From a virus, in the IMG/VR virus record IMGVR_UViG_3300032053_000004, positions 62,001-126,000 of that record: a stretch of DNA of 64,000 bases; one strand, 5' to 3'. The notes under the pieces were generated by a model. It worked only from the letters and a program-made list of their open reading frames with translations, was not told where the DNA came from and made no database searches. Shown here piece after piece: positions 18,099 through 26,008 of the stretch. Made by a program: the position numbers and the translations under genes. Positions within the stretch are counted from its first letter, which is position 1. The number at the start of each line of letters is the position of its first letter.

Positions 18099-18874
18099 GT
18101 TTTGTTGATAAATTTGTTGACTGGGCTTATGAAGGGTTGCTTCAAAGTCCGGAAGCCCAAGAATATCTTCTTGGTCGTGGCATATCGAAAGATCAGTGGA
18201 AAAGACATAAACTTGGATATGTAATTGGTGATTTTGAAGTTGATCCAGATTTAGACTCAAAACATAGTTTCATATGCTCAGAATCAAATAAAGAAACCGA
18301 ATGCGATAGTTGTAAATATAATAGGTGGTCTTCTTCTTGGGAATTACAAGAAGGGATTCGACATAAAGTAATAGGTAGTCGTATCAAAAATTGTGTTGTT
18401 TTCCCGTTAACAACTTATTCTGGGACGATCATTGGATTCCAAGTTCGTTCTCTTGTTGAAAAGTCATATGACACTTTTGCCGTAAAAAGGCGTCCGGAAG
18501 GTTATTTTTTCGGTATTGCCGCAAATATTGAGTCTATTTGGTCTAAGAAAGAAGTCTGGCTTGTTGAAGGCCCGGCAGATATGTTGATTATGGAGAGATT
18601 AGTTATTCCTAATGTTTTGGCATTGACTACAAACGCTGTTAACCCAAATCAGTTTAGGTTTTTAGAACGTTTTGTTCATACGATAAATATGTGTTTAGAT
18701 CTCGATAAAGCTGGGAGAGAAGGCGTCCATCGTTTTATGGAAAAAACCGGTGGACGATTTAAAATAAATGATATAAAGTATCCTAAAGCCAACGAAACTT
18801 CGAAAGATCCTGGGGATCTTTGGAAAAATTGGGGAGATACGAAATTTAAAAATTATTTTAATCGGAAAGTTTAG
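18095..18874 (+). CDS. DnaG-like primase with TOPRIM domain
   Basis: 259 residues, much shorter than bacterial DnaG (~600). The N-terminal part ('AQEYLLGRGISKDQWKRHKLGYV') matches the RNA-polymerase-domain entry of DnaG. Residues ~150-220 form a TOPRIM domain with 'VWLVEGPADMLIME' (catalytic Glu) and 'CLDLDKAGREGV' (D-x-D). The CHC2 zinc domain is missing or reduced to the cysteines in 'CSESNKETECDSCKYN', and no helicase-interaction domain follows. It would make RNA primers for the phage replisome. Confidence 0.85.
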   Translation: MSFVDKFVDWAYEGLLQSPEAQEYLLGRGISKDQWKRHKLGYVIGDFEVDPDLDSKHSFICSESNKETECDSCKYNRWSSSWELQEGIRHKVIGSRIKNCVVFPLTTYSGTIIGFQVRSLVEKSYDTFAVKRRPEGYFFGIAANIESIWSKKEVWLVEGPADMLIMERLVIPNVLALTTNAVNPNQFRFLERFVHTINMCLDLDKAGREGVHRFMEKTGGRFKINDIKYPKANETSKDPGDLWKNWGDTKFKNYFNRKV

Positions 18875-18915
18875 TTTTTTATCATTCGGAAGGCTACTGA
18901 AGAAATTTTGAACAT

Positions 18916-18933
18916 TTTCAGTTTGAACTGAAA
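18916..18933 (+). promoter_or_regulatory. Hairpin in the 84-base leader of dnaX
   Basis: TTTCAGTT (18916-18923) and AACTGAAA (18926-18933) form an eight-pair palindrome with a two-base centre between primase and dnaX. It could be an operator-like site or a weak hairpin terminator; no long T tract follows. The rest of 18875-18958 is AT-rich with no Shine-Dalgarno before the dnaX ATG. Confidence 0.45.
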
Positions 18934-18958
18934 TTAAAATTCGATGTAATTTAAGATA

Positions 18959-20296
18959 ATGCTTGATATTAAATATCGTCCGAAATCTTTTAAAGAAGTT
19001 GTTGGCAATCTAGGTATCGTCAAACTTCTTCTAACTAGGAGTAAAAACAAAACTCTTGGTTCTCGTTCTATAATGTTTGGCGGTCCAAAGGGTTGTGGGA
19101 AAACAACTCTCGCTCGAATAGTTAGTCGAGCTATATATTGTGAAAATTTAAATGAAGGAGAACCCTGTAATTCTTGTATATATTGCCAATCTATAATTGA
19201 TGGGAGTTCTTCCAGCTTTGAAGAATTTGATGCTGCCTCCCAAGGAACTGTGGATAAGATTCGATCTATTGTTCAAGATCTTGATTATATTTCTCTTGAT
19301 GGGAAACCAAAAATTTGTATTTTGGACGAAGCTCAAAGACTTTCTGCTCAAGCCCAAGATGCTCTTCTTCGTCCTATAGAAGATAGGAGATTAGTTATTA
19401 TTTTATGCACAACTGAACCGAATAAAATTCGTCCTGCTGTTCGTTCAAGACTTGAAGAACATAGTGTATCCTCTCCTAATACAGATGATCTAGTTTCATT
19501 TTTGGTTAGAGTTTGCGATATAGAGTCCATAAAATATGACTTACCGGCTCTCAAGCTTTTACCGAATTTTTTAGAGAATTGTCCAAGAGTTTGTTTAAAT
19601 TCAATAGATACTATTTCTTCATATGGCCCAATATCTGTAGATGCAGTTCGTTCCTTTCTTAGGACTGAAAATTATGAATCTTTATCTCGATCTCTCACTT
19701 TTATGAAATTGGATCCCGCGAAGTCTTTTTCTTCTCTAGATAAACTGGAAGCCTCTGAAGGAGTGACTTGGATCCGTGATACTATTGTTTCCATCGTTGT
19801 AAATGAAATTCGAGTCCGAGTCGGGGCTAAATCGAAAATTAATACTAAAACTGATTTAGTTGATTTTTCATCCCATCAACTTTCAACTCTTGCTATGAAA
19901 CTTTCAGATTTAGATAAATTCAACATTTATGATTTGAGTTCAATTCTATTCTCTATACTAAATAAAGTTGAACTTGCTTCCGCTCCAGTTTTCGTTCCCT
20001 CCATTACTCCTACCTCTTCCTCTCCTATTCCAGTTTCTGTTCCCATATCATATAGAATACCGAAATCTGTTTCTAATGGAAAATCTGATTTTAAACAAAA
20101 AAAGTCTGTTGAAGTAGATGGGGTCATATATTCTTCGGAAGAAACATTGACTAGTTTGGATCATAAAATCGAGAAAGAATCTAATATTCATATTGAGCAA
20201 GAAAAATTAAGTTCTGTAGAGTATGATGGTAGGTTTCTACCTATTCCGGAGAAAGAATTTGCTCGTGGCCTTATCAAAAGAATTAAAGGTTCGTAA
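18959..20296 (+). CDS. dnaX: DNA polymerase III gamma/tau-like clamp-loader ATPase
   Basis: 445 residues. 'KYRPKSFKEVVG' at the start, Walker A GGPKGCGKTT (41-50), four zinc cysteines (C61, C70, C73, C76) exactly as in bacterial DnaX, Walker B 'ICILDEAQ' (119-126), 'AQDALLRPIED', and SRL at 163-165. Domain III and a Ser/Pro-rich linker follow, then a short charged tail; a tau-type polymerase-binding domain is not evident. With the delta'- and delta-like proteins it would load the phage clamp. Confidence 0.9.
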   Translation: MLDIKYRPKSFKEVVGNLGIVKLLLTRSKNKTLGSRSIMFGGPKGCGKTTLARIVSRAIYCENLNEGEPCNSCIYCQSIIDGSSSSFEEFDAASQGTVDKIRSIVQDLDYISLDGKPKICILDEAQRLSAQAQDALLRPIEDRRLVIILCTTEPNKIRPAVRSRLEEHSVSSPNTDDLVSFLVRVCDIESIKYDLPALKLLPNFLENCPRVCLNSIDTISSYGPISVDAVRSFLRTENYESLSRSLTFMKLDPAKSFSSLDKLEASEGVTWIRDTIVSIVVNEIRVRVGAKSKINTKTDLVDFSSHQLSTLAMKLSDLDKFNIYDLSSILFSILNKVELASAPVFVPSITPTSSSPIPVSVPISYRIPKSVSNGKSDFKQKKSVEVDGVIYSSEETLTSLDHKIEKESNIHIEQEKLSSVEYDGRFLPIPEKEFARGLIKRIKGS

Positions 20297-20918
20297 AGGG
20301 AAATCTAAGGTTAAAAAACCTGAACCTGTCCCGAAGCCGCAGATTAAAGCGCGTAGAAATTCTGAAATCCCGAAACCGCCTGATCCAAATTCTGAATCGA
20401 TAAAATGGGCTATTGTTGAACTTACTTCTACCGGGGAAAAAGAAAAAAATCTTTCTTTAGTAATCAAATCGATCCGTCATCTTTTGAAGAGCAAAGTGGA
20501 AGTGTTTATACCTTCGGTTTCTCAAAAAGTTAGAGATGAATCTCATATCATGCCATATTTGGAAGGATATATTTTCGTGAGACATACTGAAGGAACGAAT
20601 TATTCCAGAGTTCAAGATACTATGTATTTCAGATCAGTTCTATCTAGACCTGTCGATTCAGCTCGTAAAAGAATTCTTTGTTTACTTGATGATAAAGATT
20701 TGGATAGAACTCGTGACGGGATGAAAAAAGTTGGGTCCGGGGTTTTTAAAGAAAATGAAAATGTTAAAATAGTTAGAGGTAACTACAAAAATTTAATAGC
20801 TCAAGTCATCCAGTCTTATGAAGATGGCCAACACGTTCAGGTTTATGTAAAATTGTCCTCAAAACAGCTTTTGTTAGATTTTCCAGTTTCATATTTGGTA
20901 AAACATGAAGTTGAATAG
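20265..20918 (+). CDS. NusG-like transcription elongation factor (NGN + KOW)
   Basis: A basic Lys/Pro-rich N-terminal extension precedes an NGN-like domain ('KWAIVELTSTGEKE', 'VEVFIPSVSQKVRDES', 'PYLEGYIFVRHTEG') and a C-terminal KOW-like domain beginning 'FKENENVKIVRGNYKNLIAQVI'. The size fits NusG with an extension. GTG 20265 lies 12 bases after GGAGA and is my choice; ATG 20223 would make a 74-base overlap with dnaX and translate a non-NusG-like stretch. A phage NusG could antiterminate the long late operons by binding host RNA polymerase. Confidence 0.75.
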   Translation: MALSKELKVRKGKSKVKKPEPVPKPQIKARRNSEIPKPPDPNSESIKWAIVELTSTGEKEKNLSLVIKSIRHLLKSKVEVFIPSVSQKVRDESHIMPYLEGYIFVRHTEGTNYSRVQDTMYFRSVLSRPVDSARKRILCLLDDKDLDRTRDGMKKVGSGVFKENENVKIVRGNYKNLIAQVIQSYEDGQHVQVYVKLSSKQLLLDFPVSYLVKHEVE

Positions 20919-21858
20919 AAGCATTTTAGTTGATGGAAATAATCTTCTTCATCGTTCTAAATACGTATTTGTTACAAACAGACAAGAAGACCCACTAACT
21001 AATGATTTCGGCTATCCGACTGGTATCACATACGGAACTCTCTCCATACTTTTTTCTTGGATTTCAAAAATGCCTAAATGGGAAAAGGTCGTCTTTTTCC
21101 TTGACGGCTCTCCGACACGTCGTTTGGCTTTATACGAACAGTATAAAGAAGGTCGAGACAGTTCTGAACTTTTTGAAAATAGACCAATAACTCTTTGTGA
21201 TGGGACAGAGTGTCATTCAGAGCGCGATGTTTTAGTTCATATACTCAAACTTGTCGGTATCGATATTTATTTTAATCCAGATGAAGAAGCTGATGATCTA
21301 ATATCTAAATATGTAAAAACTAACCCCGGACATCATGTCATAATTTCTTCTGATAAAGATTTTTACCAATTAGTTGATGACAAAACTATTCTTTATAGAC
21401 CTGATGCACCTGGTAGCAGATTTTATGATTCTGAAAGAATTTTTAAAGAATTTGGAGTTTATCCAGAATTCGTTAGATTATATAAGAGTTTGATTGGTGA
21501 TAAATCCGATAATATAACTGGGGTACCGAGAATCCGTAAAAAAGTTGCTGCTGACTTAAGTATGAAGTATAAGACTGTGGAGTCTTTACTTTCTTCAAAT
21601 ATGTCTGAGTGTTCTGTTAAAGAAAAATCTTCAATCAAAGAACTTGAAGACAAAATTCGTTTAAATTATGAACTTGTCGGATTTTTTGATGAATTTGATC
21701 TATCCTCTTATCAACAAGAAGGTAAATCTGATTACGATTTAGCCAATAAAATATTAACTAAAGATCTGAATATTAAGGATATTAATGTTTCTTCTCTTAA
21801 AAAATCAGAGGGAAGAGTCATAATCTCTGATTTCTTCGGGTCTTTAGATTTAGTGTAA
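20905..21858 (+). CDS. 5'-3' exonuclease / flap endonuclease (PolI N-domain family)
   Basis: 317 residues with FEN motifs in order: 'ILVDGNNLLHRS', 'VVFFLDGSPTRR', 'DEEADDLISKYV', 'VIISSDKDFYQLV', and the H3TH region 'LIGDKSDNITGVPRIRKKVA'. The acidic cluster for two metal ions is complete. It should remove RNA primers and flaps, cooperating with the split ligase. No DNA polymerase gene is seen in this window. It overlaps the NusG-like gene by 14 bases. Confidence 0.92.
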   Translation: MKLNRSILVDGNNLLHRSKYVFVTNRQEDPLTNDFGYPTGITYGTLSILFSWISKMPKWEKVVFFLDGSPTRRLALYEQYKEGRDSSELFENRPITLCDGTECHSERDVLVHILKLVGIDIYFNPDEEADDLISKYVKTNPGHHVIISSDKDFYQLVDDKTILYRPDAPGSRFYDSERIFKEFGVYPEFVRLYKSLIGDKSDNITGVPRIRKKVAADLSMKYKTVESLLSSNMSECSVKEKSSIKELEDKIRLNYELVGFFDEFDLSSYQQEGKSDYDLANKILTKDLNIKDINVSSLKKSEGRVIISDFFGSLDLV

Positions 21859-21866
21859 CATTTGAT

Positions 21867-22076
21867 ATGAGAGATATAGAAATACCAACATTTGAAGATA
21901 TTTATAACATCTCCCTTTTGGTTAAAAACGGATGGAAGCTTATTTTTGATGACAATTGGGAGCATCCTGAAAAATTAAAATATACTCCTAAAGACAAATG
22001 GGACTATAAAGGAGATGAAAGACCATCTCAAGATTACTGGCCTTATGAAGATGCTTTGGAAGAATTAAACAAATAG
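21867..22076 (+). CDS. Hypothetical acidic, aromatic-rich protein, 69 aa
   Basis: Starts eight bases after the exonuclease. Highly acidic with many Trp, Tyr and Pro ('KDKWDYKGDERPSQDYWPYED'). No domain is recognised. It is the last gene of the replication operon before a structured non-coding stretch. Confidence 0.65.
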   Translation: MRDIEIPTFEDIYNISLLVKNGWKLIFDDNWEHPEKLKYTPKDKWDYKGDERPSQDYWPYEDALEELNK

Positions 22077-22102
22077 ATTGTTTTTTCAGTAGAGTTAAAA
22101 CG

Positions 22103-22204
22103 ACGCTGTTGCTCTAGTTCAGCGTGATACCTATACAGAGAATTAAATCAGCTGCTCGGCTGAAACCCAGACCAATATTTACACAACGATCGGAAACCCC
22201 GATC
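22103..22204 (+). promoter_or_regulatory. Structured leader: three consecutive hairpins before a sigma-like gene
   Basis: The 141-base gap 22077-22217 can fold into three perfect stems: ACGCTG 22103-22108 with CAGCGT 22120-22125; TCAGC 22148-22152 with GCTGA 22159-22163; and GATCGG 22188-22193 with CCGATC 22199-22204. A GGAG Shine-Dalgarno (22209-22212) follows directly, with ATG at 22218. It could be a cis-regulatory RNA, an attenuator or a small RNA; it does not fit a tRNA cloverleaf. Confidence 0.55.
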
Positions 22205-22217
22205 AACTGGAGCATTC

Positions 22218-22985
22218 ATGTCCTCACACATTTTGATACAGAACCCTAGTGATATGTCCTCAAGATTTAGTACTCAGGACGGGCTCGGGCAGGAAGAATC
22301 TAACATTGAAGACGCTATGGGGGCTCTTATTGATCGGAGCCTAACCGTAAAAATTGAGGAGATTGATTATAAAAAATTAGAATTTGATGCAGTATCAAAA
22401 TACTTAGATAGAATTCCCGATAGAGAAGCCGATTTGATCCGGTTATATCATCGAGATAAGATGAAGCAAGAACAAATAGCAAGACTTTTTAGTATTACTC
22501 AAGCCGCCGTCTCTTATCGTTTACATCGTGGTATTAAGAGGATTCAATTTTTAAGGACTATTCCGGAACTTGATCAAGAAGAATTTGATGTTGATTTAGG
22601 CCATGTTTTTAATAATCAAGATCGAGAAATTCTTTGGCGGATGTATGAAACGACTTGTCAAAGTGAAATTGCTAAACAGATGGGTTTAACCCAAGGTCGG
22701 GTTCGTCATCGGTTTTTTAGGTCTTTGGCAAAGATAAAAGATCTTATTGCTGGCGAAGTTCGAGAAAAACAAACATATCTCGATGCCTTGAAAAAACATA
22801 ATAAGACGTCTGAGTACATTGAATCTGCTCAAACTGAACTTGATAATTGCATTGTAAATAGTAAATATGCTAGATATTATAGGGTATTCTTTGCCATTAG
22901 TGATAAACATTTCAACCTCTTACATGAGGTGAAATTTCCACAATTTGCTGATCGCGGCGACGCCCAGGTTTTGCCGATCGATTAA
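22218..22985 (+). CDS. Protein with two tandem sigma-region-4-like HTH units
   Basis: 255 residues. Residues ~66-112 ('IPDREADLIRLYHRDKMKQ', then 'IARLFSITQAAVSYRLHRGI') and ~131-178 ('FNNQDREILWRMYETTCQ', then 'IAKQMGLTQGRVRHRFFRSL') are both sigma region 4 / LuxR-like HTH modules and align with each other. No region 2 (promoter -10 binding) is visible. The N-terminus is polar and the C-terminal 75 residues are unlike sigma. Likely a transcription regulator that redirects RNA polymerase, or an anti-/co-sigma. Good GGAG site upstream, after a structured leader. Confidence 0.8.
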   Translation: MSSHILIQNPSDMSSRFSTQDGLGQEESNIEDAMGALIDRSLTVKIEEIDYKKLEFDAVSKYLDRIPDREADLIRLYHRDKMKQEQIARLFSITQAAVSYRLHRGIKRIQFLRTIPELDQEEFDVDLGHVFNNQDREILWRMYETTCQSEIAKQMGLTQGRVRHRFFRSLAKIKDLIAGEVREKQTYLDALKKHNKTSEYIESAQTELDNCIVNSKYARYYRVFFAISDKHFNLLHEVKFPQFADRGDAQVLPID

Positions 22986-23009
22986 ATTTTTTTTTGATTT
23001 TAAATTAAT

Positions 23010-23510
23010 ATGAAGCCTTCACAAGTCGCTATGGCTCTACGCCATATCGCTTCAGCTATTCAGGCTTCAAAGAATCCTGATCGAAAGCTTGTGGCCCGGG
23101 ATTTAAAGAAAATAATCTCGGTTTTATTAAACAAACCTAGAGAATTAGTTCACAAAAAATTTGTTGAAGCGTGGAAAAAGATCACGGAACCGTTCCGTGA
23201 TCTGGGTGTTAGCGACGAGCCTCTTTACACTGATCCTAAACAAATACCATCCTCAAAAAGAATAAAATATATTGACTTCGGGGATGGATTGGTATTTGTT
23301 TTAAAAGCCCAACCTGGAGTTTATGATAATAAAGATGAGTATAGTATTATATTAGATTTTATGAATCCTATCACTAAATCAGTTGAGCGAGTTTATACAG
23401 GTCCAAAGTGTACCTTGGGAATAACTAAAGATGAATTTGCTGAAATGGTAGACGCAGCATCTGATATTATGAATAATAATCAAAAAAATAAAGCATTTGA
23501 TATAAATTGA
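23010..23510 (+). CDS. Hypothetical protein with recurrent N-terminal domain (copy 2)
   Basis: 166 residues. The first ~52 ('MKPSQVAMALRHIASAIQ' up to 'DLKKIISVLLNKP') match the protein at 6905 closely, and the DNA is similar too, including the AT-rich leader with a run of T and 'TTAATATGAA' around the start. The C-terminal 110 residues differ from both other copies. Function unknown; the shared helical module presumably docks these proteins to a common partner. Confidence 0.75.
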   Translation: MKPSQVAMALRHIASAIQASKNPDRKLVARDLKKIISVLLNKPRELVHKKFVEAWKKITEPFRDLGVSDEPLYTDPKQIPSSKRIKYIDFGDGLVFVLKAQPGVYDNKDEYSIILDFMNPITKSVERVYTGPKCTLGITKDEFAEMVDAASDIMNNNQKNKAFDIN

Positions 23511-23544
23511 TGTTTGGGCTTCTTTTAGCCTGTTCCGATGAATA

Positions 23545-24456
23545 ATGTCCTCGACTGTTGTAGGTGGCGGTTCATTTCAGTTCTCATTATCCTCTACTGG
23601 GGGTATTTGGCGCTGGTCTGTTCAGGCTGATAATATTCAAGGTGCTGGTCAATTTTATTCAGTCACTGATATTTTAACTCCATATGGGAAAATCATAGAC
23701 GCGGCCATTCCTCTCCCAGGGAATGTAGTTCTTTCCATGGCTGGTTCAATTGAACAAGTCATGCAACAGTTATCTTCTTATCTGGATGTTATTGGTCCGG
23801 TTATTTTCAATGTCATTGTAACTGAAGGCGGACCCCAAGTTATTGTGGGGGTTACTCAAATTCAGAATTCTGGAGCCATCGGTTCCTTCCTCACAGCTCT
23901 TTCTTCTTCAGATTCTCCTTGGCTGTTTTCTAACCCGACTGCCATAAGCGGGCTTGGGCGTGGACAATCGGGACAGTTTTCTTTAAAGATTAACCCTGGT
24001 ATCCTTTTGTTTACAGATTCGCCATATACCGGTCGCGTAAATCTCCAAAATAGTCAAAATTTGTCTACTGTTATTCCAATATTAGTAAATGTTACAGTTC
24101 TCCCAAGACCGGAAATTTTGGTTTCCCCAATAGTTATTAATCTATTTTTTAGTTTAATAACTGAATCTTCAAATGGTGCTCAACAACTCACTGTGACCAA
24201 CGATGGTCCTGTCGGATCTGTTTTGGATTTCACTACTGCTAAACTACAAAATAATAGCCCCTGGTTGGCTATCATACCCACCACAGGCGGTCCTTTAAAC
24301 GCTGGAGAGAGTTCCATCATAACTCTTTCCCTTATGAATTCTAATGTTCCGAGAATACCCGGAACATATTCTGATATACTTCGGGTGCAATCTTCTACTG
24401 CTTCCAACAATCCTATAGATGTGCCAGTCAATCTAATCGTGACTGGTCCGATTTGA
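23545..24456 (+). CDS. Ig/BACON-like beta-sandwich protein, probably virion
   Basis: 303 residues, beta-rich, low in charged residues. Two repeats of ~100 residues can be seen after residue ~105, each with 'SPWL' followed by a Gly-rich turn, a 'G-x-F/I-x-L' strand and 'Y-x-G/D' before the final strand ('SDSPWLFSNPTAISG', 'NNSPWLAIIPTTGG'). This is the layout of BACON/Ig-like domains found in phage structural and adhesion proteins. No signal peptide. It probably decorates the particle. Confidence 0.7.
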   Translation: MSSTVVGGGSFQFSLSSTGGIWRWSVQADNIQGAGQFYSVTDILTPYGKIIDAAIPLPGNVVLSMAGSIEQVMQQLSSYLDVIGPVIFNVIVTEGGPQVIVGVTQIQNSGAIGSFLTALSSSDSPWLFSNPTAISGLGRGQSGQFSLKINPGILLFTDSPYTGRVNLQNSQNLSTVIPILVNVTVLPRPEILVSPIVINLFFSLITESSNGAQQLTVTNDGPVGSVLDFTTAKLQNNSPWLAIIPTTGGPLNAGESSIITLSLMNSNVPRIPGTYSDILRVQSSTASNNPIDVPVNLIVTGPI

Positions 24457-24496
24457 TCCTAAGCTTGTTGTCTTCCGTGTTAATAGGTTAGGTAAT

Positions 24497-24754
24497 ATGG
24501 TACTCAAGATAGAGAATTTCCGGTTTTCATCGAGTTCAGTCGATGATTTCCCATCTCCTGATTCTTCAACCATAAGATCTGCCAGTGGGCGGGTCAGAAT
24601 CGCCAGTTTAAATGATCTTGGTGGTTTCCGTGTCGCAGAAGATGACACTTTAGTTCGTATTTCCCAAAAAGATTTTTGGAAATTAGGTCAAGACGAAAAC
24701 GGGTTTTTCATAGAAAGACTTGTTGATGACGATTTAGGTCCGATATTAGGATAA
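24497..24754 (+). CDS. Hypothetical protein, 85 aa
   Basis: Small acidic protein with a Ser-rich N-terminus and 'GRVRIASLNDLGGFRVAEDD' in the middle. No domain recognised. It lies four bases before the next structural-type gene. Confidence 0.6.
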   Translation: MVLKIENFRFSSSSVDDFPSPDSSTIRSASGRVRIASLNDLGGFRVAEDDTLVRISQKDFWKLGQDENGFFIERLVDDDLGPILG

Positions 24755-24757
24755 CTC

Positions 24758-26008
24758 ATGCCTATGGATATCCGTAAAGTAGCTTCCAGAGTTGCGATCG
24801 CTAGTGGTCAAGTTAGGACCGCTGGTGTTATTCAATTCCAAAAAGACCAAGGCCCGGTTCGACGTGACATCCGTGTTGATGGGTATGAATGGACTCCTGA
24901 TAGTCTCCGAAATCTAGCCAAAATCCTGTGGGCGTCTCAAAGAGCCCATAGTTATGCCATGTCGGCGTTTAGAATTTTTTCTAAAATGCCATCCTCTCAG
25001 TTCAGCCCTGATGGTCTCATGGGCGGTCGTGGATATATACAATCTATCAAAGATTTGCGTGCGAATTTAGCAAGCTCTGTTGAAATATTATCTTCTTTTA
25101 CTGATACTGTCCATGACGAGATAAACGCGGATCACTGGCGTACAGCTGGTGATTCAGAAGAAGTTTCAGAAGAAGTTTCGGACGCTGTTGAAGACGCTGC
25201 AGATATTAAAGCAAACCCTGAACAATTTGTAGAAAACGAATATACTGAAGAAATTAAGAATCCGGATCCGGATGATTATAATCCATCTGTTGAGTCGGAT
25301 GAGGAAGAAGAAGACGACGAAGAGGATGAAGATTCCTCCGGATTTTCGCAGACTTCTTCAAAAAGAGAAAAAGACGAAGAATTAAAAAAAAAGTTAAGTC
25401 AATCGGCTTTGCCGACTGATGAGAAAGAACAAAGCGTCGGTCTTTCTGATGTAGAAAAACTGATGCATACAACTTCTAGTTATGATGAAATCATCAAGAA
25501 AAAACATATAATTCGTCGTATTGCCAATTCTATCCAATCAATCCCTGGCGGACTATATCCGAACCCTGTTCTTGATCGTCGTGGCCCGGGAGCAGGTACT
25601 GGAGACTTCGGATCCGGTTATAATCCGCCTTGTGATGCTCCATCCGATGATCCGATGGGCGATGGTATGTCTAGCGGAGTTGAAGAAACTCAGTATTTAT
25701 ATGAAGGTCCTGATGCTAATGGAGATGGCGTTACAGGGTACGATGCTCCAACGACCGGGGATCTGACTAAATTAAAAACTTCTGCGGAAAGAGTTGCTAG
25801 AGTTGAAGGATATTCTTGGCTTCCTGGTTCCAGGAACGAGAAGAGTATGGATTATTATCAAAGAGGTTTATCCGATATTGATGTAGCATGGATGCGCGCC
25901 CATGATTCTCCCAATTTAGGAGAGATTGATCCTGACGCTGTGCAGCGGAGGAAAGATAGGGAAGTTTCCAGTCTATTTTGGGATAAAGGAATAAATCGTG
26001 CCTTCTAG
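24758..26008 (+). CDS. Hypothetical acidic protein, probably structural
   Basis: 416 residues. The N-terminus 'IRKVASRVAIASGQVRTAG' carries the short ASRVA motif seen in other proteins here. A helical domain (~45-125) is followed by a long Glu/Asp-rich disordered part (~125-215), a Gly/Pro/Asp-rich segment and a C-terminal domain starting near 'SAERVARVEGYSW'. It overlaps the next gene by 11 bases. Likely a virion or assembly protein from its place upstream of terminase; family unknown. Confidence 0.75.
   Translation: MPMDIRKVASRVAIASGQVRTAGVIQFQKDQGPVRRDIRVDGYEWTPDSLRNLAKILWASQRAHSYAMSAFRIFSKMPSSQFSPDGLMGGRGYIQSIKDLRANLASSVEILSSFTDTVHDEINADHWRTAGDSEEVSEEVSDAVEDAADIKANPEQFVENEYTEEIKNPDPDDYNPSVESDEEEEDDEEDEDSSGFSQTSSKREKDEELKKKLSQSALPTDEKEQSVGLSDVEKLMHTTSSYDEIIKKKHIIRRIANSIQSIPGGLYPNPVLDRRGPGAGTGDFGSGYNPPCDAPSDDPMGDGMSSGVEETQYLYEGPDANGDGVTGYDAPTTGDLTKLKTSAERVARVEGYSWLPGSRNEKSMDYYQRGLSDIDVAWMRAHDSPNLGEIDPDAVQRRKDREVSSLFWDKGINRAF

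Noticed and set aside
2423-20296. Host chromosome fragment rather than phage, because of dnaX, holA, holB and ligase genes
   Set aside because: The same continuous sequence carries terminase, portal, prohead protease and capsid genes, with short overlapping phage-style genes throughout.
22081-22217. Possible tRNA gene
   Set aside because: Stem-loops are present but no acceptor stem, anticodon arm or T-loop consensus can be arranged.
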